Assembly: GCA_023313575.1 (NCBI GenBank)
Contig: JAJTTP010000003.1
Coordinates: 1,550,001 to 1,614,000, forward strand
DNA length: 64,000 nt
Source of the DNA: Eutypella sp. D-1
Taxonomy: Eukaryota; Ascomycota; Sordariomycetes; Xylariales; Diatrypaceae
Direction of reading: 5' to 3'
Both the position numbers and the translations under genes were made by a program. This document shows, in pieces, positions 13,101 to 25,949 of this stretch. Within the stretch, counting starts at the first letter, position 1, and each line of letters opens with the position of its first letter. Under the pieces are notes generated by a model, which was not told the DNA's origin, did not search any database, and was given only the letters and a program-made list of their open reading frames with translations.

Positions 13101-16100
13101 TAGCAGGCGAGGAAGACCAAATCAAGGGCTACGACGACTTGCCAGCTTGCAAACTTGTCTTGTCTTGCTGCAAAGCAAAGCGGATATACCGATGCACGGA
13201 GTACAGTTTCCGCATCCCCGACCAGATGCCACAGCTGTGATAATGAATGGGTACCCATATACTGTATGTACATACTGGTAGGTTAGGGCCGTAGCTACTT
13301 TAAGTATACTTAAGAGTGATATCCACTATCAAGTAGTGACGGCAAGGCGGCGCTTTGCTGTAAGGTTCAGTGTCCTGCTAATAATATGAGGGGTTGTTCG
13401 GCCGATCCCCGCCAATAAGGTTCAAGTAATTCCGGTGTTGATTCGGGATGGTTAAGTAAGCAGTATTTTCCATGTGAGAAAATAACTCTAGTGTCCACGG
13501 GTGACACATCTCATGTATATTAGTTAGGGCCGAGCAGAACTTTGATTGCTGCGCTAGCGCCCGCCTTTGGGAATATGCACATACATATATCTTTTTTAAG
13601 TAGGGAGTCTTAATACATGTACCATGTAGGTAGTATTGGATTTAGGATCCCCAAACATGAACATGAAAACTTGACGAGCCGATCACACGTACCTGCTAAG
13701 TCGCGACCTATGTCCAGGTGTAGTTCGATGTTACTTACAATGTACCTACATATATGTCTATAACATTGCAATTCTGTCAGCCGTCCCAGAGTACACCACC
13801 TACCAATATTTGCACTACACCACCATCACAGCCCGTACTCTCAGTTGCCTTTAGTAATTATCATTCATTCCCATTTCCCCCCCTACTTACCCGACTGGAG
13901 TATCTGGATACTTAATTTAGGAGACACCCACCAGTCCGCCCGCCACAAATACCTAACCCTTCGCTTCGTACGCTCTACACCCACGATCACCAGACCCATG
14001 AGCTAACACTGCGCTAAGTGCGCAGGCAGGAATATTTATTGTATATTACTGTTCAGGGATCCATGTCCCGTTCATCCCTACATCCACGGTGCTGTTGGTT
14101 GTGCGTAGGCTCCGTCTACTACACACGTACGTACATTTTAGCTCGACAATGGTCAGCTCGCCCCTAGGTATTTAGCGATGCCCGCGTGTGGCCGATCAGG
14201 GATTGTCTATCTTCTACGTCACGGTTCTCCCGGAAACGCGTGGGATACCATTTGGGTTACAGGAACTCAAGTCCTACCTTTCGGTGCGCACATACCCAGT
14301 ACTACTTCGTACATAGCAATTGTAGATCTGCGTAGTTTGCATGTCATGTAAGTTGAGGTGGGTTTCCTGCTACCAAATAGGCGGCTATCTTGACTCTTCT
14401 AGGGAAGAGGACCGGTTCCATGAAGGGCCATTTCCATGTACTCTACTCTACATAAGTAATATCAAACAATCAGCAGTAGGCTATCATCAGCTACTCAAGC
14501 CGCCCGTCTCTGCAAGTAGCACTCAGTATTAGCCAATCGTTTCGGCCACCCAGATGTTGTACGAGTTAATGTCCTAACCAAACCCTCATTCGTCTTTCCA
14601 TGTCAGCCTCGTTTATCTGCCCCAGCGGCAGAGTCTCTATCATCAGGAGCTTAGCCACATCCCAAGATCGGCAAGTACTTTGTACAGAACCGGCCAGCCT
14701 TGAGGACCCTCCCTGCCTCCCCTCTTGTCCTCGTTGCCGGAGGTGCTATACAGTAGGTGTAATCTCACTGCTGACGACAACCGTATCAGTGCCCTATCTT
14801 CTGTAGCAAGCCGCGTGAGTTATAAGGTTCATTGGGTGCCGGCTCTATCATATACACCCCCCCCCCCAGCCACGTTTGCTACTGTACATATGCACAGTAC
14901 GACAGCACGACACTATCAATCGCAAGGACAACTAATAGGTAAGGTGCCAGGTTGCCAGGTTTCGCCGCGACGTAAGCAGTTCCTACTAGGGACCTAGAAG
15001 GATGAATAGACTGTCAGGCGATGCATATAGTTCAACCATGAAGCTCCACAGTTCTGAACCAAACACTCCCTATGATCTAAACCTGTCGTTATAACCGAAA
15101 CGTGTTGTAGCCGTGGAGGGGCAGGCACACTTCCGGATGTACAATACAAGACTATGGCGCGGAGTATGGAGCCACAATCGGCGCACCACGGCGCCGTACC
15201 GTCACTAGCATCGTGAACTATTACTCCATGAATACGACAGATAGATACCAAAGGGATGGCTTTTCGGCATCATCGGCCAGCCTAGGGAAATGGAGAGGCC
15301 GATTCCAGAACCCGCCGCTCGACATGAACCCCTCCTTGGACTGGCTGGGCCGAGTACCCTGACTAAATCAAATATCCGCTCTCCTGATCTATAATAATCC
15401 TAATGAGGTAGTAGCCTATGTAACAGCCTATGTATAGACGTAACTCCACCACGGGGAGGCGTTCCATTGTAACGGGTCCCCTTGCTTTCCCAGTTGAGCC
15501 TCTCATTGGTGGATATGTCATCGACAGATTGTAGACACACCCTTGCCTACCCTGGCAGGCAGGTTGTGTAAGGAGTCTCCTTAGTAAATCAATGAACTCC
15601 TCGCCTCGCCGCCGAAACGGCCCAAGGCTATACCATGGTATACTATGTTCAAATGAAATGTACATGGTAAATATGCATGACCAACCAGAGCCCCGGGACC
15701 AAAGTCTTTGTGAGTAGAGAAAAGTTTTTTTCTTTTTACCTGATGTGAGATAATGCAGTCATTTCAGAGCTCTCAGTGCGTCAATCCGTCTTAGTTGCTT
15801 GGATCTCGCAACTGACGATGAGACCGTATTTGCTGGAACCTAAAACCCCCTGAAACTTAGAGAGCATGTACTATATGTACCACCAGACAGCCCAGACAAA
15901 CGGGTACGAGTAACTACCTTGCTACCTACGCGAATGGACCGAAAAAGCTAATCGACGATGTCCATATGCAAATTCTTCAAAACTAGGATTAATGTACACG
16001 ATAAGTTGCTTATCCGCTTATCAAGTGTATCATCAAATCCATATCCACAGATATATACCTCACTCTGGTCGAACTCCAAGGTTTCACTTATAATACTTGT

Positions 16101-19100
16101 CTAAATCTTAGATAGATACAAGTATGCGATATACTGGTCAGGCAGTGAACGACGCATGCAGGCGACGGCTTATAGTTAGCATCTTCCTCCGCCATGTCTA
16201 GGTGTTTATTTCGAGGTTAGAAATAGATTATGCTTGCACTGCTCAGTAAATGCAGCTATGATATACATGTGACCAAGATAATCCCGCAACGCCTCCTATG
16301 TCTATGTATGCCTTTCCCTGCCATTCACACGACTCAACAAGGTTAGTTAGGCTTGGTGACTTTAGTATTGAAGATCTCCTCGCAGGACCTCTTACCGAGT
16401 CTGACATGGTTGTAATCCCTATTAGAGCGAGCGGCGTTAGAAACCCCGGCCATACTCCGTAACTTGTACATATGCCTGTAGATCACCACTACTTCCTGTG
16501 CCTTCAGAAACCAACCCAACAACCGTAATCGTGCACTAAGTATTATAACAGCACGGATGGCCCTCTGGCCATCGCCCCCTTATTTTCAGCCGTCAAGTTA
16601 TCCTGGCTACCTACTAGGTCATTAACCAACCCATTGTTCCCTCGTCTACCTAGCGGCACACGGGATGCTTACTCAGTACGGAGAATCCTGGGCAATCCCG
16701 GGCGGCGAAACAAAGTCACGATAGACGACGACCTGCCGCATTCATCTATCCTGTCATCCACCGCCCACTATGCGGATATTCGTTCGTATTTTGTCACCAA
16801 GCTGGTTGATGGGTCTCGACACTCGTATGCGAGCAATAGAAGACATCAGTCGTCATGGAAGTTACGAACCCCATGGCTGGGACTAACCAAGGTAGTTAAT
16901 CATTAGAGCTTTTAAGCTGTGCTAACCAAGCCTTCCGGCGCGACGCCTCAAAAGGGCCTTTCCCCTCCCCCAGCGGCCCAGCCCAACCCAAATCGCTCTT
17001 AGATGAGAGCCCATGATCCTACCATCCACCCACCCGCTTCTGCGCTTTCGTCAGTTGATTAGCCAGAGAAGGGCAAGAAGCCGGGGGGACCCATGGCGCC
17101 GCGAATAGTTTGCCCACGACATTCCATCAGCTCGCGCCTTGCTTGCTTGATGCGGGCGTGCTGTGCTTTGCTTCCTGCTCCGCCCGACTCCTTACGACAT
17201 GGCCCTTCCAATCTGTGCTTCTTCATCACGCGTGCCCGCCAGCAGATCCTGCCGTGGATTGATTGGTCACGTCCTTGCTGCATCCCTCCCCCCCTCCCAC
17301 CCCCTATTACTCCGCATTTTTGGGGGGCGCGGTAGCTACATAAGTGGCAGACTCGCTTCGTGGCTGGCTGGCTGGCTGGCTGCGCGTGTCTGACATCTAA
17401 GTTGGTACATATTATTGCGCAGCGCCTTGAAATGCCCTTTCTGACCACATCATCCATGCTTAGACGTCGTCTCAGCACATAGGTAGGGTCCAGTACAACC
17501 GCGGGATCGGTGATAATCATAGTCCAACCAGATGCCACGGGGCCTCGTCATCGCGTTGCGCTTCCGGACCCGCCCCCTCATACTGCATGACATACAACAG
17601 TCTTGAGATGACGAGGTATTAAGAGGTTTTATTGTGCAGTCTCGTCGCCGCTGCCAGATCTCACGCTCTCTCCCTGCCAACCATTGCAACAGCGATACTG
17701 CAAGGCATCTCTAGGCCTACATGGCTCGCCACTTTCATCGGTCGCCGTCAGGGGCCAATCCGGAACGGCTCGCGAATCAACTCAAACAGCTGCCCATCTG
17801 GGCCCTTGGGGTGAACAAATCCTACGCAACCTAGAGCTTGGTATTATAGTCTTCTATCCCGCGCTTCTCTGCACTGTCGCCGTGGCCGTCGTGGGGGCTG
17901 GTGAGACGCAGGAAGAAATGCCTTCCCCGTGAGCTTATTGACGGGGCGGTTAATGCTCGTCATCCTGCAGACGCGTTTTCAGGCGCCGGAATACCCGCGT
18001 GTAATCCCTGGAGGCGTGAGATGACGGTGCTTCTTGGTAGTCGGCTGCCATACGGCCGGCTCCCCTCGAAAAGGAGGTGGGACGTCGTCAACTGTTCGCT
18101 GCCTTGACGTCTGCGCGTCTTTGCTGCCCGAAATCGGGCAGCACTTCGCTGTTATAGATGTATGCGTCTGCAAGCCATCTGATGCCAGGCCCTCCAACCC
18201 CGCACGTAAGTTGCCTGAGGATGGTCCGCGTCGACGTTGAGGTCCCCTCTTCCATAGTGAACTACATACAGTAGACAATTATCCTCTTTAGATGAATTTC
18301 AAAATCACAGAGACGTCGATTCTTCAGCTCGCGTCGAGCCAGCCCACTGTCTGTGCCTCGACTTGGCACGTCTATTTTGAAAGCCATCGGCAGATGGAGG
18401 ATAGGTCACGTTGCATTGTCAATCCTAATTTTTCACCCGAGTTATTTGGGTCGATAATGACGCTCCTCATGATGAGACTTGATCGTAAAGTAGTGCGGCA
18501 AGCGTTGCCTTCGAATAACACGTTGAAGTTAATTATCTATGTTACTCTCCCCCCCCCCCCCCCCATTATATTATCATCAGGCATTCTACGCAGAGTATAC
18601 TTAGATATCTACTATAGTGTCTTCTGTCATTACTTGACGTATCATTGTGAGCTCACTGTTGATTACGACTTTCAGCGATATGTCACCAATTTGAAATCGT
18701 TGGACAAAGCAGACTGAGATAGATTCCGAGGGTGCGATATGTGCGAACGGCATAGCAGGCACGTCCCCTCTATGCCATAATATTCAACACCTGCCAATCC
18801 ATAGCACTTCGTCTGAATCTTTAGGTACCTAGTTACAATTCCCCAGCTCCCCGGAAAGCTCAACGCCCAACTGAGAAGGGGGGGGGGTGATAGGGATAAT
18901 GGACATGCATGATGAGCATGACCTTACATGCCCTACTGCCTATATTAGATTCGTCGTGTTATTTACAACTCCGATCAACACCACCCAAGCTTACGCATGA
19001 TGTCTATCTGACCACGAGCCGACGGACCCTACGGTAGTGCTGATGCGCCTACCAGAAGCCGGAAGGCTCGGTCTATTTCCCTTGGCCACGCTGTAACGTC

Positions 19101-21224
19101 GCCTTTCTTGTCCAGATACCTCCGTAGCCGGTACGAGCCGATGGTGCGCCGCCGAATGCGGAGGCTGGATATCGCCCATGGATGTCGACGGTCGGCGTGC
19201 GTAGACCGCTCCGCTAGCTTCCACAAGCTTGTCAGGAAAGGGAGGTGGCCGCTTTGGGTGGCCTATGTAGGTAATCTCTTGACGCTCCTTGAGCTCTAGA
19301 TGAAAGGCCCTCGCCCCCCCCCCCCCCTCTTCAACCAATGCAATCCACCTTGGACCGAAAAGAGCTTCAACAATAATAGCAAGAATAGGAACAGCGGTAA
19401 AAAGCGAGCCCCACAACATCGCGGTTTGCAGCAAATATGGCAGCTTTCGCCCTCCACTTTCTAGCAAGAATGTGCGTGTACAGAAGCAAGCGTCCCTGCT
19501 TCCAACAGTGCGGACGCTTTGTTGTTCAGAGATCTGTGAAGCTAGCCAACCGGTTAGGGTAGGATAAATCTGTACGAGTAAGCTGTATAAGGCGTGGTGT
19601 CCTTTCTCCTTAAGGTCGCTATATTACATATTCAACCGCGCACATTCCAAGCTTGGCCCGCCTAAATCTCCTTAACTCGAGAACGTAGATTAGGGGGAAA
19701 AAAAAAAAAACTCCTTCGACCCTCGTCCGGAACCTATCTTGCGTAGTTCGCGATTCTGTTGCTCGACAAACGCCGAAAAGCGTCGGACTGGGCCCAGTCC
19801 AAACCACCGCCCAGAGCGCCCGCGGCCGACCCTCTTAGTCTCTATACCTACGACTAATAGAGGGAGAGAGCCTGTGAGATTTCGGGTGTCTGATACCAGG
19901 ATCGAGTTGATTGACCGAGGATCTATCTAAGGACGAAAGCACATCATTATTGCACAGATGGGACAGGACTAAAAAAACGAACTGGCTCTGGAAACGGAAT
20001 TTTCACATCGAAGATCCTCGCTAGAGCCAGAGGTTCTGTTCAGGTGTATCTCCCCGAAATTAAAAAACTCCATCCGTAGCTGGATGAGGGCCAACGTAAG
20101 CTCAGGTTAAGAACCTCTTGAGCTAGGGCATGCCGTTTAGTTGGTTGCCAGCAAACGTGGGAACTTCAGTTCCCCATTGAACCATCGTAACCTGCCTAGC
20201 CGATGGCTCTTCATCTATAAACGCTGCGGAATGAGCGGTATTTTCGTCTGCTTACAGACTATACTCACTGGTAGTTCTTCGCGGATAACCCATACATTTG
20301 CATGCGTATGGAGAGCGAAGAAAAAGAGTAGGAGGATGGATAGGGTGTCTATACAGCTGGATGGATGGCGACGCCAATTTCAGTAATAGCAATGCTATTG
20401 CTAAATCGACCAAAAGGTTCGCGATAGTGAGTCTATGTGTTGGCATGAACGTAGAAAGCTATATATGTAAGGTTAAGAACCAAGATATACACACCACGCA
20501 ATTCCAGATCCCGCTCTGCTAAGGGAATTCCGTAGTGGGATCTATACGATACCTGCGTTGTCCTTTTCATCCCTCCAGCCAAGCGGACGATTCTTGACAG
20601 TCTTGTCGATACCCTATGTTGCGACGATTTCCATACAAGCAATATGCAGCACCTGATCATTTCAGGCCGGCCGGGATTCTCCACTGTTCAGCAAGCGCGT
20701 TGTTCTTCTGCTTCATTTATATGTATATATTGATTTATATATATACCACGGCGGCGCTCACTCTCACGAATTCAAAGTGAAAAGAAAAACGGCAAAAGGC
20801 CAGACCAGAAATTACGCCGCTATGGTGAGCCGCCCCTACGTGCATCCATCCATCCACACGTCCATCCCGCCGCCCCCCCCTCTCTACTATCCCTGCCTTG
20901 TTGTCCCACGCCGAGACGGGGTGGGCAACGTTCTGAGATTACGTTCCAAACATCGTGGGTTGCGCTTGCGCAAGATGAGATGAGAATCCGTACACGTCGT
21001 TTTCGTTCCAAAACCCAACAACCCATTACGCCGCCCCCTTTAGTGTAGTGTGAATCTTCTATCGAACAATATATATGCATGCGGGAGACGATCGCGTATC
21101 CGCTCGAGGGCTGATCGGATCGAGCTCAACCGGTTGGTGCGACTCGAGACGTGGGAGGAACGTCATCGACATGGCGGCCACCATCCTATGGGGTAGGGGT
21201 CGAATGTGCGGAAGCCGAGCCTTT

Positions 21225-23166
21225 CTATGGCGAAGCCCAGCCACCCGCCACATCAACCCATTCGGCCAAGCAAGAGCCTTCCTTGCCCTCGACATCAACA
21301 ATGTCCGTATCGCAGCGACAACGGCAGCCCACGCCGTTTTCTTTCTCCTCGTCGAAGTTGGCCCAGTACTGGTCTTCTTCCTCCCTCTTGTTTTCGGGGG
21401 TGGTCTTTTCCAGGTATGGGATGTGAGGAAGTTGGCGCGCGGGGGCATTGGCCGGGCAGTGTTGGATGGTAGTGTGTCGGTAGCCGAAGTCGCGGAAGTA
21501 ATGGATGTCCTTGACGCCTAAGAGGATACCGGCGGCAAGAGAGTGAATAGGTGCATCGCCCCACTAAAAACGAAGGTTAGTAACAGCAAAGGACTATACC
21601 GGAGAATTAGACAGGCCGTAACGTACTCGTTCCATCCAGAAACCACCACTGCGGTCCATCATCTCAAAGAAATCCTCGTACTCCTTGCTGCGGAACCAGC
21701 TGAGTTTCGCGATCTCGAAGTTGGACCAGAAATGGCACATGTTATAGGACTCGCCTTCCATGGCTTCGGGGTGGATTTCGGGCAAGCTAGTACGGCCGGG
21801 GTCGGTACGCAGGATTTCTTCGGGGAGAGGGGGCTTGTAGTTGGGGTCATCTTCGGGTGTCTCGGGTGCGGTCTGCTCTCGAGGCTCAACAAACATCTCC
21901 CAGAGGCCCTGAGAGGTGATGTTATTGAGTCGCTTGTAGGCGGAAGCGTAGCGGAAAATGTTGGGCACGGTCTCTCGGAGCTCCTTGACAGCAATGGTGA
22001 ATCCGTACGTCTTGTTGCTTTCAATCATCTTGAGGAAAGGGTCACTGATATCCTGGTTAGCACCCGGCACTGCCGCGAAGTTTGCCAGAGGGAGTCATAA
22101 GGGGGGGGAAGAGCATACTAAGTAATGTCACAGAAATACTTGATCTCCGGCTCGAGACGCCAGTACCATTCGTACTTGGCTAGAAGAGGGTGTTTGTAGA
22201 AAAAGCCGGAGTAGAAGCGACACATGGCGTGGTAACTTTCCAATCCACCGTACATGACGGCGGCGTCACCCTGCTTCGCGATACCCTCCTTCGCAACCTT
22301 ATGGTCAACCCAGTCGGGATATCCCCACATGTCGGGGCCGACCTTGCCGAATTCGCAGGTACCTGAGGTGTAATTACGGATCACATCCTTGAAGGTCTGG
22401 TTGAAGTCGCCATCGTTCAGGAAAACGTAAGGGTAATGGAACCAGCGGTTGAAGTGGCGTTCGATGGACTTGACGGATTCGATAACTCCGTCGAGTTCCT
22501 TGTTTCGGGCGAGGACGACAAAAGCGCCATTAGCCCGCGGTTTATTTATTTCTTCCTGGGGGTCAAGGCATCCGTTGACAAAAACCTTGTCATGTTCTTC
22601 GCTAATTTTCCTGTTAGGAGGGGGGGAGGGAGGGAGGGTGTAGAGATTGTGGTTAGTTGATGGTCATCAGATTATCAGATAGGTTATCGGCTTAAGCGGG
22701 AAATGCGGTGTGATTTGGCAGTGGCAAACTGTCGAAATGGAGAAGGGATAGGGGATAGGGGATAATGAGAAGAACAAAAAGAAAAGAAAAACCGAAAACC
22801 CGAAAAGACATACCTGATGGCTGGGGGAGCACCAGCGGGCATTAATATCCTACCAGGCGATGCTGGATGCCTGACAAAAAGCACAAGTATAAGGATGACG
22901 ACAATGCAAGGGAAAAGCACGACGACACCCAAGGGAACAGAAATGCTAGAGTTACCTCTCAACCTCAGAGGTCTCCGAAAAAAGGCGAGGCGAGAGGCAA
23001 AGCGACTGTTAGGGCGCATCGTGGATGATGTCGACGTTGATGTTGTTGATGTTGTTGTTGTTGATGATGATGAGAATGGTGATGATTTATCCTTATCGTC
23101 TACTATAGGAAGCGGCGGACCGGCAGAGTAAGGCACGCGTTTGGAAGCGCGCTTCAATAGATCCAT
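21225..23166 (-). CDS. KTR/KRE2-family alpha-1,2-mannosyltransferase (GT15)
   Basis: Predicted Golgi type II glycosyltransferase that moves mannose from GDP-mannose onto O- or N-linked glycans. I join 23166-22814, 22610-22119, 22044-21627 and 21563-21225 (introns of 203, 74 and 63 nt), giving 533 aa in frame. Order: a cytosolic tail of about 70 residues with a Ser/Thr run at 29-49, one membrane span at about 77-98, then the GT15 lumenal domain. Diagnostic stretches are RANGAFVVLARNKEL, FLNDGDFN, EYDFF-like acidic residues, YNMCHFWSNFEIAKL (carrying the conserved Glu) and WMERWGDAPIHSLAAG, which appears only after the third intron is removed. The first ATG in frame is at 23166; the frame is open further upstream but without ATG. 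The second intron must use the AG at 22045, because the nearer AG 8 nt before it makes an in-frame TAG. The family is secure; the exact KTR member is not assigned. Confidence 0.93.
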
Positions 23167-25949
23167 CCCGGATCGCAAAAAGTCCGGTGTACCCCCTCCC
23201 AATAGCAGTAGGAAAAGATGCCGACCGAAAGACGACGACGAGCTTGATTAGGTGTTCTCAATATTATTATTATAGAACGGCATTGATAAGTTTAGTTTAT
23301 CAAGGTGCTAATGTTAATGTGGGATGTGGATGTCGATGTGGATAGAGAAAGTGGATGTGGTATTATTATGAGCGTAGGTTGGTACCTATGAAAAGTCGGA
23401 GTTCAAAAAGTTGTTGTGGTGGTGGATGTTGTTGATTGATATGTCTGTGCTGTGTGATGTTGTGATGTGTAAATGTTGTGGAGGTGAAGAGTTAAATTGA
23501 TAACGCGAGGTCGAAGTCATCCCCAATCGCCGCCCCCCGGACCAATTCCAGAAAAAGCAACCTTGGAACCCTGAAATCGAATTTAAAAAGTGCAGTCAGC
23601 TAAGCCCAGGCTACCCACGTATCTATCCACCTAACATAGCCCTGAAGGTGTAGTAGAATAGGGGTGCTTGGTTGAAGGTTGCTTTGCATTTTTTTGCCAA
23701 GTAACTCAGTTGAGTGGCCCCTTATGTAGCACGCAAGTAAGTACTTGAAGCAAGCTGATTGGATAGTACGGTGTAGAAACGCTCGGGCCAGGTTTGATAA
23801 GCTCTCACTGACTTTTAGCCCTGGCTTGCCTGGAGGCGATAAGCATGATATATGCCCTTTTCGGCATTACCTATCTAGGTACATGTACATACACGCTACC
23901 TTGGTCCTTGGCCAATCATCTTGGATTTTAAATCCATTTTCTAACTCTCCTTGCTCTCGTGTTTTCAAGTTTTCTCAGTACATAGTCACCCAGGTAGATA
24001 CTTGGGCCTCCCCAGCTCTGGAAAGTTAGGTTGTCAGGATCCTTTTCTGTCTCCCGGAAGACAAATGTTTTGATCCTCGAGGGAGATGTGATGTAAAATG
24101 ATTATAAGTAAACAGAGAGTACCTGTTATGCGCCATGAATTGCCAGATCTCCAGATCTCAACTAAAAATTTTAGTACGCAAGTAGGTACTCCGTAGAGGC
24201 TTTAGAGGACAGCTTAATCCTTCGTATTCCCCGATCCGTCGGTACATTGACGATATGTATCTATCTATATGCAATCGCCACCCAAACTGGCTAGGTAGCT
24301 AGGTACATATGTAGCTAGAATTCTCGATAATCGGATACGGTACCTCGCTATCCTGTACCGCATCACAATTACGCGGCCACGGAGATGTGAAATCTTGGCA
24401 TTACCTGCAGGTTATTTTATCACGAAGAATTCTATTTTCAGGTTATGTATGGGGTAGATAGGCGAATTAGGTGATGGCCGTTTTGGCTTTTATGATGATT
24501 GCTTCAAATAAACAACTACTTAGATACGTACCTAGGTAAGCATGCCAAAACGGTAAATTCAAAAGCCTTGTAGCGAATATGGCTTCAAGATGGGCTCCTC
24601 AAATACGTTAGGAAAAGATTTGACTTGAAACTTAAAATTTTCCCATTGCATTCAATATACTACTCCCTACCCGTCCACAGGTCTTCCCCTGACTAGGTTC
24701 ATGCCCAGGTGCCGGTGAGCTGGCAGTCTGGGCTGAAAAGCTTGGCGTAAGATTGCAGATGTGGCTGGATCTATGGCTGTAGACACTATGGCTGATAGTT
24801 ACTAGGTGGACACTCGATGATGGATGGATATGTGTAGTTTTAAAGAAGAGCCCACAAGGCCCAGGTCTCTCAGAAGCTATCCACCAACAACCAACTGAAT
24901 CAACACAGCACTACTAGGTGTGTTGCTAAAACGTGTCCTGTGGAATATGCGTGGAGGTCTATGTCTATATATGACGGTTGTACATGCCCTTTAAAGAACG
25001 CGGGGCAACCTTCTCCTGGTTTACTCTGAGCGGTTCCAGTGCTACCATGCCCGACGACGTCGGTCGTCTCGGTGTATTTGAGCTGCGACTAGAATGCTCA
25101 TCAGACATCACGCACTCTATGGATGAACGCTTCAAGAGGCCATCCTACAGTTGAAACAGTACGTTTCTAAATTGAACCAGCGACGCGATTCACTTGGTGA
25201 TATCCTTGGTTGGATCTTGGTGCGTGTAGTTGTCTTACAGGAGCGCCGTCAATCTATCGACCACGCAGCCCGCTTGGTTTCTGAATTCCGGACATCTCGG
25301 TTAAGAAGCCGGGCATATTATAATAGATAACATGCCGTCATGAGAGATGATGGTATGGACACGATGCTCCCTATTGGCCCCAGATCCGGTAATCCGATCT
25401 GTTTGCATCAAGTCTGATATTAGCCGGCAAAAGTGGGAAAGCCCCTGGATCTCCAATCATGTCCCTTACCCCTTTTGATTCCTGGCTTCTCGCCTAATTA
25501 GGTTAATTTATACTCTCCCTTCCGTCCCTCGTGGCAGAATGCTTGTTTCTGCTCTTGGTTCTTTACCTATGCGGCTTTGCGTCACGGAGTCACCACACCA
25601 GCACTTCAGTGTTGCATATGAAGTCGCCTATAGCAGACCCAGTTAAGGGGACGAGAGGTCGTACCCAATTATAGTCAACCTGTCCCCTGGCTCTTGGATG
25701 CTGGGAAACTCGACTGCCGAACTTCTAGGTGACAATCAGTACCATGTCACGGCGGCTCTCGGCATTTTGCATCACCCTGGATACTGGGGCTCCGGGCTTT
25801 ATAAGTCTGGATGGCGATCGGTTGGTGGTGACTATTTGTGTTGGTGCTCCCACGGCTTCCTGACTACTTAGTCCATGCCTTGCCTCTTGCGTGACTCATA
25901 GGTTATTAGTGGCCATTTACGTCCTATATAGTATTCACCGCGGATCAAA
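23167..25949. other. Intergenic between divergent genes
   Basis: No gene seen. This is the shared upstream region of the minus-strand mannosyltransferase and the plus-strand AA12-like gene. GTT/GTGG-rich stretches at 23320-23480 and TAGGTAC motifs near 23875, 24295 and 24525 are the main visible structure. Confidence 0.55.

Larger units (their letters stand above)
4392..21224. other. 16.8 kb gene-poor, non-RIP region
   Basis: No open frame here has a recognisable domain, a clean splice pair or a convincing length (the longest are about 140-160 codons and shadow each other on both strands). Composition is ordinary, so this is not the mutated AT-rich type of DNA seen later. It carries microsatellites, many TAGGTACC/CCTAGGTA motifs, and C homopolymers at 10617-10628 (12), 11816-11830 (15), 14857-14867 (11), 18549-18564 (16) and 19314-19327 (14). 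It is the upstream side of the cyclin gene and the 3' side of the mannosyltransferase. It could hold long promoters or noncoding transcripts; nothing in the sequence proves either. Confidence 0.55.

Noticed and set aside
17059..17538. Minus-strand frame of 159 codons in the gene-poor region
   Set aside because: Begins or ends in low-complexity sequence, is matched by open frames on the other strand, and has no domain.
18292..18717. Plus-strand frame of 141 codons
   Set aside because: Runs through a 16 nt C homopolymer (Pro run), so the frame depends on a run length prone to error; no motif or codon bias.
21059..21564. Frames on both strands over the 3' end of the mannosyltransferase
   Set aside because: Shadows of KTR exon 4, whose own frame is fixed by the WGDAPIHS motif and the stop at 21225.
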